From: Colletotrichum lupini
Lineage: Eukaryota; Ascomycota; Sordariomycetes; Glomerellales; Glomerellaceae
Direction of reading: 5' to 3'
DNA length: 64,000 bases
NCBI RefSeq assembly: GCF_023278565.1
Contig: NC_064672.1
Coordinates: forward strand, 186,001-250,000
Below the pieces are notes generated by a model. That model had not been told where the DNA came from and did no database searches. It saw nothing but the letters and a program-made list of their open reading frames with translations. Positions 24,320-36,251 of the stretch are shown piece after piece. Made by a program: the position numbers and the translations under genes. Position 1 is the first letter of the stretch. Each line of letters starts with the position of its first letter.

Positions 24320-24451
24320 AGCCCGACGTGGCTAGGCAGAGTCAGTGATGATGTTCCATGATTATCATGTGGCATTAAGCTATAACTTACGGGTCGAACC
24401 CACAACCTTGAGATTAAGAGTCTCACGCTCTACCGATTGAGCTAGCCGGGC
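24320..24451 (-). tRNA. tRNA-Lys(CTT) split by a spliceosomal-type intron
   Basis: The minus strand from 24,451 reads acceptor GCCCGGC, D arm GCTC-AATCGGTA-GAGC, anticodon arm TGAGA-CTCTTAA-TCTCA (anticodon CTT), then GTGGG-TTCGACC-C. Here the tRNA is interrupted at 24,390; the rest, CCAC-GTCGGGC-T, lies at 24,331-24,320. Removing 24,332-24,390 gives a perfect 73-nt tRNA: T stem GTGGG/CCCAC and acceptor GCCCGGC/GTCGGGC (one G-T pair). The insert is not at the canonical position 37/38 but between T-stem positions 61 and 62, and the anticodon loop has no intron. The final base of the B box (GGTTCGACCCG) comes from the intron. If the insert is not removed, the tRNA would be non-functional; an inserted pseudogene is therefore the alternative. 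Confidence 0.9.
24332..24390 (-). other. 59-nt GT-AG intron-like insert in tRNA-Lys
   Basis: On the minus strand the insert begins GTAAGTTATAGC, a consensus 5' splice site, contains CACTGACTC with a CTGAC branch-point match, and ends TCTGCCTAG, the branch A lying about 10 nt from the 3' end. Length and signals match the 52-82 bp mRNA introns of neighbouring genes. Excision restores the tRNA to the base. Confidence 0.85.
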
Positions 24452-25371
24452 GGATAGAATCCAATGGCTTGGTGTGTTGTTGTGAGCAAGCCGGAATCAG
24501 TCCATGGAGCCTTTGGTGGATTGGACCGGACGGGGTGGTGTATATAATTTTCACGGCCCATCTCTAGACGTGTTGTGTCTTTTGACAGGGTTACCGCGTT
24601 TCCGGAGGGTAGGGCTTGTTTGCTATGGACTCCGGTGCGGGTCCTGGAGATTGTTTGAGAGGGGCCGGACGAAGTCCCGGGATCAAGAGATCTGCCATGA
24701 CACCAGCTTTTTACCTTTGCGCGAGTCGAGTAGTCAGTTTCCAGGCCGATGTGCTCTCAATTGGGGTTGGTGGACGGTCCGGTATGCAAAACGTGCCAGC
24801 TTAGCCTTCTTTTCCGTTTCAGACTGACAGACTGACAGATTGTATGACTATCTGACGGAACACATTACAAATCCTGGAATAACAAGGAAAATACGTCCGA
24901 GTAGGATACATTCGAGTAGCTCGTCGTGCCATGGCTCTTTGAGTTGCCTCATGGGTAGAAGTAAGTTGCTTTTACCTGGTAGGTGAAGTAGGGATGATGG
25001 AGTATCTCAACTCATGGGCTCTGGAAATTTGATGAACCACGACAGATGCGATGGCTCATTGTATCCGATCGAATCGATGAGGCATATCGCCGTATTGTTC
25101 AGATTTGGCCGTCCTTACGTAAGAATCAAAGAGGGTGAAACTGCAGCAGCACACAATTGGTAACAGAAACACATCTGCTCAACATAGGAAAATTCATTTT
25201 GTAGAGTATATGCTGGTTATACACACTCGCAGACCGTTGTGGCCTGCCCGTTTTCATCCATCCCTTGAACCACCTTGCACCCCTTTTGCATACCGATACA
25301 GATTGAAAGCTGGAAAGCAATAACCACCGCTATTACCACATCGCCCATGAGCTCGTGTCTCCAGTCGAGAC
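24452..25371. other. Intergenic, no supported gene
   Basis: This lies between tRNA-Lys and the 3' end of the nucleoporin gene. Reading frames up to 107 codons exist but look non-coding. A short gactgaca repeat lies near 24,822-24,840. Confidence 0.6.
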
Positions 25372-28300
25372 TCAGTGTCCACCTCCTCTGGCTCGCTTCG
25401 CACCAGCATTTCCGCCGGCTTCGGAATCTCCTCTAGGCCGCTTGTTACCAGGCTGGAAATCGTTGGCACCAGGGTTCAACGAGCCGGCATTTTGTCCTCC
25501 TCGGCCACCACCACGTCCGCCACGTCCTGCTAGACCACCGCTTGACACCCTATTTCCGGCAGCGTAAGCGCCACCCCGACCACGACCAGCTGCACCGCCT
25601 CGTCCTGGAAGAGGGATGCCACTCCTTTGGCCTGGAGCAGCCTGAGCCGGTGGTTGCGGTAGCCCATGACCTTGCGGTGCGGTCTGACCCGCCGGTGCCC
25701 CTTGTGTACTGGAAGCGAAGGGGTTCTGTTGCTGTTGTGGTGTTTGCTGCTGCTGCTGTCCTTGTGTACTCTGTGAGAACGGGTTGGCCTGGGCCGGAGT
25801 GCCATTAGCAGCACCGGCCGCGAACGGGTTCGCTGCAGCATTGTTGGCTGCCGGCTTGGTGTCCCCAGGAGTAGGTATTTGTCTCTTCTGAGGGATGCTA
25901 CTGCCCGGCGCAGGGATTCCGCTAGTAGCAGCCCCGGTTGATGGTTGTGCTTGGTTGGTTGAGGCTGGTGGGGCTTGAGGACGGTTGGAAAGAGTAGAGT
26001 GTTGCACGTTCATTTGGATAAACTCACCAGGTGTCGGGGCAGCAGCTTGGGCTGGTGTGGCAGCCGAGGGCGCCGAGATCGAAGGACGGGGTGCGGCGGG
26101 TTGTGCGTTGCCAGCGAGCTTCGCCGGGCTTTGCTGCGGCGCGGCGGGAGCTGGTTTGGCAACTTTAGCTTCCTCCCAAACTTCCCCAACGGGTCTTTGA
26201 GGTGTCTTTGTTGCGGCCGTGGACACGACTTCGATCTTGGCGTTGGCACCTCTGAGCTGATTGTCCTTCATGTTGATCTGCAGCGCAGACTTCTTCTGTG
26301 CCAGCAGCTGACCTTCCTCGCGAGCGTTTGCGATTCTCTGCTCGAACTCGGCTCTCATACTCGTCTCTGTCTCGTTTTTAACCTTGGCAGTCTGTTCCTC
26401 GAGTTTCTTTCTAAGATTTCCCGACATAATGTTCCGCACGGTAGCATTGGTAGAAAGGAACTTCCGAATCTCGGCATCGGGGAGTTGAGATAGATCCGCA
26501 GCACCAGCAGGTGTACCGGTCATTGGCGTTGCCGGAGCTGCGTCCGGGTCTTGCTGCTTGATGGGCGTCGCAGGCACAGCCGGTTGTTCTCCCGCAGGCT
26601 TAGCAGGTGCGGCGCCTTGCTGCTCAGCCTTCCAAATGACCTTTTCTTGCTCTACCCTCGTGGCGAACTCGGCTTCCATCTTCTCGCGAGACTGGCGTAG
26701 CTTCTCATTGAGTGCGTTGCGCATCTTATCAGACCGCTCCTTGATGGTCTGGGTGATGTTCTCTTCGAGCTCCTTCGCCTTGCGGTCAGCCTCTGTAGCC
26801 TTGGCTTCGGCGGTAGCAATCTTCTCCTCTAAAGCCTTCCGCTCAGTGTCGGATAAGCCACTCGCGCCGTTTGTGGCAACAGGCTCCGCCGTCGACTGGG
26901 CGGCGGGCTGAAGCTGCGCCTGGGCAGCCTGCTGTGCAGCCTCGACAGCCTGGTCTCTCTCGGAGACGGCTGTCTGCAGTTGCGATCGCAGGGCCTCAAG
27001 CTCCTGCTCGGCGGTCGTCTTTTGGGCTGAGATGGCTTCCAGTTGGGTTCGCATCTCGGCGAGTTGCTGCTCCAACTGGGCGACTACTTCCGAAGATACT
27101 GGTGGAGACCCGTCTGTCGTGGGTTGAGCGGCAGGAGGTGGCGCGCTAGATTGGTTGGCTTGAGCATCCTGCTGTAGCCTTTGTACCTGTTGCTGGAAGT
27201 TCTTGACTTGCTGCTCAAACTCCGCACGCTGCTGTGTTGTCGTCTGCAAATTCTGTCTTGTTGTCTCGAGCTCGGTGTTCATAGAGTTGAGTTGCTGCTG
27301 CAGTTGTTCACGCTCAGCAATCGCAGCGTCCTTCTCCGTGACCGCCTCGTTCCGTGCACCAATTGCCTCATTCTTCTCGCCAGTGATCTTACGTGACCGC
27401 TCTTTGAACTGATCGGTCATGCGTTGGCGAGCGTTCGCCCAATTGGTCCTCTCCGTCTCCAATGTCTGCTTTATCTCCTCGAACTCTGCTCGAAGAGGGC
27501 CTTCAGACTCCTTGAGAGCGTCGCGCTCGGCCTGCAGATCATTGATGGTCTGCTTGAGTTGCTCCATCTCGGCGGGATCAACGCGGCCGTACTTTGTAAG
27601 GATGCCCTCGGTTCGCTTCTGCCACCTGTCGCGGTCCTCCTGAACTTGCTTGATTTCTTCCTCGAGGAAGCCCTTTTGAGTCTGGAGCTCCTCGATCCTA
27701 GCCTCCAGAGGCTGTACCTTGCCTTCCAATTCCTCGATCCTGGTGTTCTTCTCGGAGATTTGCGTCCGGGCGTGGGCGAGCTCGTTGCGGAGGGTGGCAC
27801 TGCTCTCACGGTAAAGGTTGAGCTCGTTGAGTTTATCCATCAGATCCTTGTGGGCAACGGAGGCTTGGCCGCTCTCAGCTTGTGAGCGTCTCTCCTGGTC
27901 GAGCTTCAACCGAGCCTCATCGAGCTGGGATTGGGAGTACTCGAGCTGTTGCTGCAGGCGTTTGGATTCCTGCACCTTGAGGTCGTACTGCACCTCCAAG
28001 ATCTCCTTCTCCCGTCTTAGATAATTGTTGAGTTCCCGAAGACCGTCGGCTGCACCGTCGCTGCTAGTTTCCGCGCTATCGTTGCCGTCCCCGGCCGCCG
28101 CATTGCGACCCTCCTTGAGCGCAGAGAATTGCTTCGTGATGCTCTCCAGCTGCTCGTGCAGAAGCTTGTTCTGTGCGTTGACATCATCGCGGCGAGCCTT
28201 GATTTCTGACATTTCCTGCTCGATTCGCTGTTTCCTCTCTTCCCAGGAACTTTCACTTTGAGACAGGGCAACTTTGGCCGACTCCGCCTCGGCTCTCAGA

Positions 28301-31300
28301 GTCGCCGTCTGGCTCTTGAGCTCGTTGTACTCGGTGCGCAACTGTTGGACGAGCTTCGCAGCCTCGGCGTGCTTGACGAGTTCGTGTTCGTAGTCCTGTT
28401 GAGCCTTGGCGGTGATCTCTGACTGAGCACGAAGGTCCTGTTGGTGGAACTTGGCGGCTTCTGAGTGGCGGTCCGCTTCTTCCTTCAAACGCTTCACTTC
28501 CTCGTCCAGAATCGTCTTCTCATCCTCGTACGTGCGGGCAACTTCGGCTTGGGAGTCGCGGAGGTGGGACAGTTCCTTGTTGGAGCTAGCGAGTTCCGAT
28601 GACAGATCTTCAACACGCTGCTCCAACTCCTTAATCTTGGCGTCCTTGGCCGCGAACGCAGCATCCATCTCCTCCCTGAATTGCTCTGTGGTGGTTGTGA
28701 ATTCGGTAAGAGCTTCTTCATTTTGTTCGCTGAGTTGCTTGTATTGCTCTGTCTGTTCCCTGGCATTCTCGAGCTGAGACTTGGCGATGTCAAGCTCCCT
28801 CTTGAGGTCGGAAACCTCATTGATTAACTCGCGAACCTCGGCCTCGCTGTCTTGGTCAGTCTGGGTAGGAGGTGCCATCGTGCCGGGCCTTGGCGTTGGC
28901 CGGGGCGCCAGGCGACCAGCTCTGTCTTCCGCATTGCGAAGTTCGATGGTGAGCTCATCAACGCGAGCTTGCAGGTGGTCGCGGCTGGTCTTAACAGCGA
29001 CGTGCTCCTCGCGAATCTGGCTCAGACTGGTAGAGAGCTCATCGATGCGCTTCTGGGCTTCGCGAGCATCGAACTCCTTCCTGAGCTGAAGCTTCTTGCC
29101 TTCTTCCATTTCATCAGACAGCTTGCGCTTCGTGCTGTTCAGCTCTTGTTCAAGATTGTCGATCTTGGACTGAGCTTTCCGCCTGTACTCAGACTCAGAA
29201 ATGTCTCGCTCGTTCTGCATGGATTGCTGGCTTGCCAAAAGATTGTTGAGTCTCGTCTTCTCCTGCACAAGACTCTCGTTGTCTTGATTGAGACGATCCT
29301 GGATGTCCTTCCATAACTTCTTCTCTGCCTTGAGGTTGGCCGCCTCGTTTCGAACGCTCTCGAGCAAGCCCTTGGCATCGATGAGTTCTTCGGCAACTTG
29401 CTGGGTTCGGATTTCGTGCTTGATGGAGTCTTCTGAGAGCGTCTGGTTGCGCTTCTGAATCTCCTTGTTCTCGCTCTGCAGCGCAACAAAATTGGAGTGG
29501 AGCATCTCGTATCTCTCGGAGGCAAGGGTAATCTGGCTGGTGATCTTTGCAACCTCGCCCTGGAGGGAATTCTTCTCGCTTGAAAGCCTGTCAATCTGCT
29601 CCCGCAAGGAGCGACGGACGGATTCCTCGTCGTTTCGGTAAGTGTCGAATTCGACTTGCAGATTACGCAGCGCAGCTTGTGGAGACAGGCCGTCGCCTTC
29701 CTCAGTCTCGATACTAGTGAGGGGGAGGCGCTGGCCGTCGTCGGAGCCAAGGATAGAAGCGAGCTCGCCGGCAGAGGCCTTTTGCTGAAGGAGACGTCTG
29801 AACATGTCGCGCTCGGACTTGAAGCTCTCCATTGTTGATCTCAGGGACTTGGTCTCTTCAATCATGTTGGCGAGCTCTTGTTGCAGTCGCTCAACCGATT
29901 GGTGATCTTCCACAGCCTGGCTCTTGGCGGCAACAGCCTCCTCGCTCTCCATCTGCTCTGCCAGCTCGCGGGTTACCCTCAGAAGCTCTTGATTCTTGGC
30001 TTGCAGCTCCTGAATGTCCTTGAAGACGACGAACTTCTGGGTAATGAACTGGTGGGTATCCGACATGTCGTTGAGAGCGCCCTCGGCGATTTCTCCACGG
30101 GAAAGTTGCTCCAGGCGGACCGTCTCCTCGCGAGTCAGCTGCTCCAAGCCCTTTTCGCGGGCATGCATGTTGAAGACCAACATCTGGATCTGTGTACTGA
30201 GGTCACGAAGTTGTGTGCGGAGGATCTTGGACTCGGCCTGAGCGTTGGCCAAGGCACTCTCAGCCTTTCGCGCGCTCTTCTTTGCTGCGTCGCGCTCTTC
30301 GAAGCTTGACTGAGATAGTTCGGACATCCTAGTAATTTCGGACCTCAGGGTATCGGCCTCATTCTGGAGCTCCTCGATCTCGGGTGTCTTGGCTTCCAAC
30401 AGAGCAATCATATTGTCGAGCTCCTCGGCGAGTTGTTGATTACGGCGCTTCTCTCCGGCCAGCTGCCCCTTGACCTTGTACAATTCGTCGATAGCCTGTG
30501 TTGCGGTGATGGCGGACTTGTTTCGCGCAGAAGCAGGAGTAGCAAAAGGCGAGGCAGGCCTTCCGAGAAGGGATCCATTCATACGGGGTGTCTGAGGTGC
30601 AGATCCCGGTGGGGGTCCTTGTTCAATGCGGGCGTGAAGCTCGTCGACCTCGCCCTCAAGCTGAGTCACCCGTTCCTCCAGGGCACGGCAAGTCTCCCTC
30701 TCGCGTTCGAGCTCGTGCTGTATGCGACGGACTTCGTTTGCATGCTTCTCCTTCAAGGCTTCCTTCTCGCCCTCCAGGGTCTGCACACGGGCCTTGTGAC
30801 TGTCGGCAAGTTGGTTGGTCATATCAACGACGCGCTGCTTGCTCTCGATCTCGTGCTTGTAGCTCTCCTCGCTGCGGGCGAATGCTTCCTGTTGTTGCTG
30901 GACCTTGGTGAGGGCCTCTTCCGCCTTGGCTTGAGCTGCGTCGAGGCGATCTCGGAGCTGTTGTTCACCCCGCTTCAGGGATTCGATACTAGATTTCGCG
31001 TCTTCGTTTTGTCGTTGTAATTCGGCGATCCGAGCGCCCTTCTCGCGGCGGTACTTGAGAGCTTCTTCGCTCTTGGTCTTGAGCTCGGTCTCGAACCATT
31101 CGCCATTGCGTCGAGCAAGATCGAGTTGTTGTTGTAGTGACTCCTCTCGGTACTTTGCGCTACTCACAGCGGCCTGAGCAGCCTGAACCGACTGCTGCAG
31201 AGCCGTGATCTCCTTTTGGAGTTGGACGTTCTTCTGGTGCTGCTTCGCCAACTCTTCAGACAGCTCTGAATCGCGGGCGTTTCGAGACTCAAGCAAAGCC

Positions 31301-31783
31301 ATATTCGCGCGATTGGAAGATTGTAGGGACTCGACGCGGTCGCGGAGAGTAGTGATCTCGGAGTCGTGATCGGATCCGCGGGACTTGAGCGACTGGAGCT
31401 CGTTCTCGACTGTTTGTCGCTTTGTTTCTGTCATGGTCAAGTTAGTCACCTAGAAATTGATACCCCAATCGAACAATCTCGCCATTGTACAAACCTTCTT
31501 CTTTGAGCTTCTGGCGAATCTCCTCGACATCCTTCAGGGCCTTGTCGGCTGTCGCCTTGAATGTCTGGCATCTTGATTCGGCGCTGTGGTGTGCGCTTTC
31601 GAGCTCGATGTCGACCTGAAGCTTCTGAGCATATAACTCATCGTACTCGCGTGCCTTCGCAATGACGGCTTCGAGGAGGCTCGCGACGAGCTCGGGGGTC
31701 GGGTCGGTTGTGGCTGTCGAGACCGTCGACTCGGACAGCCCTAGGTGGCCGGCCACGTAGCCTACATCCACCGCCGCTGCCAT
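25372..31783 (-). CDS. Nuclear pore nucleoprotein, TPR/MLP1 family
   Basis: Two exons, 31,495-31,783 and 25,372-31,427, join across a 67-bp intron (CTAAC branch site, CAG acceptor) to give about 2,114 residues. Splicing at this acceptor keeps frame as K-E-E-E-T-K-R-Q. The protein is coiled coil from near residue 45 to about 1,600, rich in Glu, Gln, Leu, Arg and Lys, then has a Pro/Ala/Gln-rich segment with several N-P-F motifs and ends in a Gly-Arg-rich tail (GRGG, RGGRGGG). Length and layout match fungal Mlp1/TPR, the filaments of the nuclear-pore basket that tether mRNA export and quality-control factors. The basic RGG tail suggests RNA contact and arginine methylation. I did not see another family with this size and architecture; the assignment rests on architecture more than on a single motif. 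Confidence 0.88.
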
Positions 31784-32707
31784 GTTGTTTTAAGCTCAGG
31801 GTCTAGTCATGGACATCGAAAGAGGATTGCGAGGTCGTTTGTGGTCGGAATGTAGGTAGGTTTGTTTGGCGATGGGCTCGCTGCGTCGCGCGTCAAACAC
31901 CCCACCGGTCGGGAAGGCTGAGGTAGGTGTTGCTGTGATGGAAACAGAAGCAGGGAGGATAGCCCCACGGAAGAAGATGAGAAATCTCTCGAGAGCCGCC
32001 AATTTTGGTAGAGGCGGTCAAGAGTTGATTCCAAGCGACAAGGAATTGGGTGGGATTTGGCGGCTAATTGGCAGATCGCAAGATTTTGGGAAGAGCGCGA
32101 CCAGGCGAATGTTTTCTGGCCAACGCACAGTGCAGGTACAAGGCTGGGGGGAGCTGCCTGCAACCACGGGCGACAAAGGTACTCGTTAGGCCAATCAGAG
32201 GGCCTTGCAGAAGGAAGCTGTATTGACACCCGAGGATCATCCGGCTGAGTCATCAACAGCTTCGCTCAATCCTGGTGGGGCCCTCTCTCGGTGAGTTGAT
32301 GAAGTCAAAGCTTCCTGACCGAGAACGCCGATCTTCACCTCTGTCTTTGCTCGGTAAGACTTCACCGAAACCCCAAGTCATCGAAGGGTGAGCTCCAGAC
32401 TAACCAGATGCATCCCCAACTTTGACCCTCAAACAGGCTCCAATATTGTCCTCTATCTTATGGCTCTTCTTGATTCTTAGCTTTTTCCCTCCCTCGACAC
32501 TCTTTTTCCTTCAAATGCGCATGTAGCTAGTTTCTCGCACCGATGCTTAAACTCTAGTCCCCTTGGTATGTGAAAATGGGTATATCTCTTCTTACGTCGT
32601 TAAACTAAGCTAAAGATTCAACAAGCATAAGTATCTTCCTGTCGTCTTCATTAGGCCTCAACTCCCTTCCCAGTAATCCACCACCAGCCCAGCCGTTATC
32701 GGTGCCA
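31784..32707. promoter_or_regulatory. Intergenic, nucleoporin promoter region
   Basis: This holds the 5' flank of the nucleoporin gene and the 3' flank of the upstream membrane-protein gene (both minus strand). Frames on both strands here have no recognisable domain. Nothing else is visible. Confidence 0.55.
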
Positions 32708-34592
32708 TCATTGTTGTCGCTGCTGGCCCCCATCCATCTCAGAGTAACCTGGTGTTGGGCCTGCATGCCATCCCATCCCTTGAAGCTCCGCCCTGTCTCG
32801 TCCCTGCCCTTGATATACCGCCGATGGCCCACTCGGACTCTGATGAATCGGTTGCCCATGAGCCTCTGCTAAGGTATTCTGCACATGTGGCTGGTTGTAG
32901 CTGTTCTGAAGCTCGGGTGGGAGAGGCAGGCTCTGGCCATATGGTTGCTGTTGCGGATATGCCGGTTGGCCATGCTGTCCCTGGAGCTCCGAAGGCAGAT
33001 ATTGTCCGGCAGGCTGTAGCTGGCCGTTGGTGTTGGCTGGCATCTCGGACGGCAATCTCGTCTGGCCGTGGAGTTCCACGCCGGGGGGGGATTGGGCCCA
33101 TACACCACTAGCATTTGACGCGGGCGATATGGTGTCCGGATGTGGAGAACCAGTCGTGTAAGAGACACTCATCTGAGGGCTTTTGGGTGGCAGCTCAGAC
33201 AGCATCGTGCCGCCTAGTTCAGGTTTGCCCGCCATTTCAGGAGGGCCGGCGGCACCTGGAAGCGGGAACCCAGCCTCGTTCTTCTTCCGACGGCGGTAGA
33301 TGATGAACGCGATGAGAGCGGCAATCGACAAGGCACCAACGACAGCAATAACACCTCCGATGATGGCTGCAAGGCTTGGAATGCTGGACTTCGATTTGCC
33401 ATTGGTATTCGTACCGTCGCCAGAAGTACCCGAAGAGCCAGTAGCAGTAGCAGTAGCTTCGGCGCCCGAAGTCCCTGACCCCGTGCCGGCCTGTGCTGTT
33501 GGATAAGTCTGAGCAACTATCGCTTGGTTAGTCAAAGCCGATGCGATCATGGCGCATGATCTACTCACTTGATTCAGCGACAGTGGCCACCACCTCGTTT
33601 CTAGCTGCCTTGCAATAGTAATCCAACACGGCAACCGCAGAAGATACAACATCCGTAGCCGTAGATGAGCAATACCACTTGATATCCGATGTCACCGTGC
33701 TCATGACGATGTTAGTCACTCCATCTTTCAAGCACATACAAGATGCCAAGGCCTGAGGCCCCGTCGGGCACTGGTATCTCGTAAGCGAGTAGATAGCATC
33801 CGAAAACCCTGACTGTGCGCATGCGGCCAGCGAGCTGTATTGTGAGAGCGCCGTCATGTAGTAGGTCATATCTCCTGGAGGCGGCGAAGGCTGCGGGAAC
33901 GATGTAGTGCCCTTATTCATGGCACAGTACGCATCGTAGAAAGCAAGACCCGAAGTCACGTCGGCGGCGTTGGAGCATGAGTACCGTACAAGCGATGCGA
34001 TGGACCGGCTGACTCGTGCTGAGTTGTCGTTCTTCGAGCAGATGCAGGGCGCCATCAGACTTGCGGCTTCAGGGCAATACGTTGACATTGAGCTGATGGC
34101 GTACGACACGCCAGACTGGGCACACGGGGCCATGTTGGCGAACTCGGCGATATCGGTGGCATACTTGGTAACGATGTTGGTCGTAGGCGTCGGAAAGTTG
34201 ACTGTCGTATCGGGGTTACAGTACTGGCTGATGACTGCCGCGGCGCTGGTCTGGTCATCGGATGCGGTTGAGCCACAGCTGTAGCTGATTGACCTGGCGA
34301 TGGATGTTGAGATGGCGGCGAGGTTGTTGTTCTTTGTGCATATGCATGACTGCAAATCTGTCGGTGCTTCACCGCACGCCGAGTAGGTCTGGGAGAAGAT
34401 ATTGTACGACACGGCAGTCTGAACACACGGCGCCTGATATGGGTCAGTATCGTTTAATCACCATTCCGGCAAAGGTTTTGGACATACCAACAAGGTGTAA
34501 ATGGAAAGATCAGTGACATAAACGATACTTGCGGCTCTCCCAAGGCCGATGAGGAAGAGAGACAGCCATAGCTGGGCTGATATCCGCGACAT
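32708..34592 (-). CDS. Cell-surface protein with three Cys-rich repeats and one TM
   Basis: Exons 34,488-34,592, 33,569-34,433 and 32,708-33,516 join in frame (54- and 52-bp introns, CTGAC and CTAAC branch sites) to 592 residues. A signal peptide at residues 1-21 is followed by three repeats of about 90 residues, each with an A-x-C-x-Q start, a C-x-C-x-K/L-x-(D/N) pair in the middle, an S/C-Y/W-x-C element and a closing Y-C. Then come a Ser/Thr/Gly-rich stretch, a transmembrane segment (AAIIGGVIAVVGALSIAALI), a basic R-R-R-K-K stop-transfer signal and a Pro/Gln-rich cytoplasmic tail of about 190 residues. The design is that of a plasma-membrane wall sensor or adhesin-like protein. It lacks the eight-Cys CFEM pattern. 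I do not recognise the family and give no gene name. Confidence 0.85.
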
Positions 34593-36251
34593 CTCTCCCA
34601 GGCAAACCACAACAGCAATCAAAGGATATCAAGGAACGGAACGTCGACAACGGTCAACAGAGTCAGAAAAGACAGGAGGAGCCTTTCACGAAGCATGATG
34701 TGAAGAGGACGAGGGGGCCAAATGGCAATGTCTCTGCCTAGAGTGACTGGCTAGGCATGGGAAGCTAAGCGCGGGGGAGAGACAGTTTCTAACTCGCTGC
34801 AAGGGGTAATGAAGTCCACCGTTGAGCCCGTGTACCCGTGAAAAGCGTGAAAGCTTACCCAGTTTCTCTACTTCGGCTTAGGCTGACTCGGTGTTTCGAT
34901 GGTCAATCATCACCACGACGGTCACTAACCCCTGTCACTATGGCGCTGAAGTTGCACCACCCCCTTGACAGCTGAAGGGCTGAGCCAGGGATAGCTTCAA
35001 CGTGATCGCCTCTGCGGTTCCGCAGTGGAGATTTCATGTTCCGCGTCATTTGTCCGGAAAAACACGAAAAAGCCGACTCATCGCGGAGTCTGGCGGAGTC
35101 TTCGCTACCCTGGAGATATCAAGCCTCATCATTTTCTGTGACAATGCCCAAGTTGAACAGCATGGACAGGTGAAGAGCTTTCGCACGTTTCAACGAGCCT
35201 CTTATCATCCTACCCTCGCGGAAATAGGAGCAGCGTTGGAGGTGTCCACAAGACAGCTTAGCTGCAGCCGCGATGGCGTTGTTTAATCAAACACTGGTTC
35301 AGCCTAGGCCAAGCAAGCTAGGCAAGCCAAGTTGATGATTTGGTAGTGTACAGCCATGGACCTCGCACTCGCAGCAAGTCACAACTCATTTGCCTCGCTG
35401 GCGGGGAAAACATCGCTTCGGAAAGTCGAAAAGTGATCCAAAAAAAGAAGACAACACTGGTTGTTCGATCTGTCGGTATCCGTACTTTCCAGACCCATCG
35501 TGATGGCGTCAGGATGGTAATATGATGATAACCTACGTGCCTTTGACCTTTGCTGGCGGCAGAAATGACTCAGGAGCCGGCAGACGCCACGATCCAGGGG
35601 CGACAGAAACCGGTAGACGCGATTGGCGTGCCCAGATGAGACATTCCGTTCAGAGCTAGCCTTGAATATTGTGGCAGGCCAACATAATTTGTTGGCGTGA
35701 AGTTGAAAGAAGCACAGCAGTCTTGATTGACTATGTATCGTGGGTGTCTGGGTTCATAATTAGGTGCTGACTGAGAGGAGGGTCCATCACAGATGGAGCA
35801 CAGGCACCAGGGCAAGAGTAGGACAATTTCAGCTTACATAAGGCAAGTCAATAACTGACGGCAACCGGGTCATCACCCGGCCGAGCTCGGCGCGGTTTGT
35901 CCGTGGCATAACCAAAATGTCGCTAATAATCACCGTATTCAGAATAGAACTTGAGGATCAACGGAGTCAGTGGTGCAGAACTGCAACCAAATGGATCAAC
36001 CTTCCACAGACTATCCAGGTTTCTGAATACAGGAGTCTCTCATTCTCACCGTGATGGTATCATTCTGGGCATCCTCCTCCACCTACATTACTTCCCGAGC
36101 CATGATCTGTACAAACGGTACTCATCGATGGCATCGATCCATGTTAACTGACTTCTGCCACCTTGTTCCGGAACGAGAGGTCCCTATTGAACATTGAGAG
36201 GCCTGGCCAAACACTCTCAGGATGGCAGAGCCTCCCCTTGCGGCTCGCCAC
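34593..36251. other. Intergenic, no supported gene
   Basis: This is the 5' flank of the membrane-protein gene plus 3' flank of the next. Short frames (for example 35,002-35,286) show no domain or splice signals I would trust. Confidence 0.55.

Noticed and set aside
24391..24451. Initial reading as a 3'-truncated tRNA-Lys pseudogene
   Set aside because: The missing 3' part was found 59 nt further on and rejoins to a perfect tRNA.
24504..24827. 107-codon plus-strand frame
   Set aside because: Trp/Arg/Cys-rich composition and no recognisable domain; looks like chance.
27424..30309. Long plus-strand frames opposite the nucleoporin gene
   Set aside because: They are Leu-rich mirror frames of a Glu/Gln/Lys-rich coiled coil, a known codon artefact.
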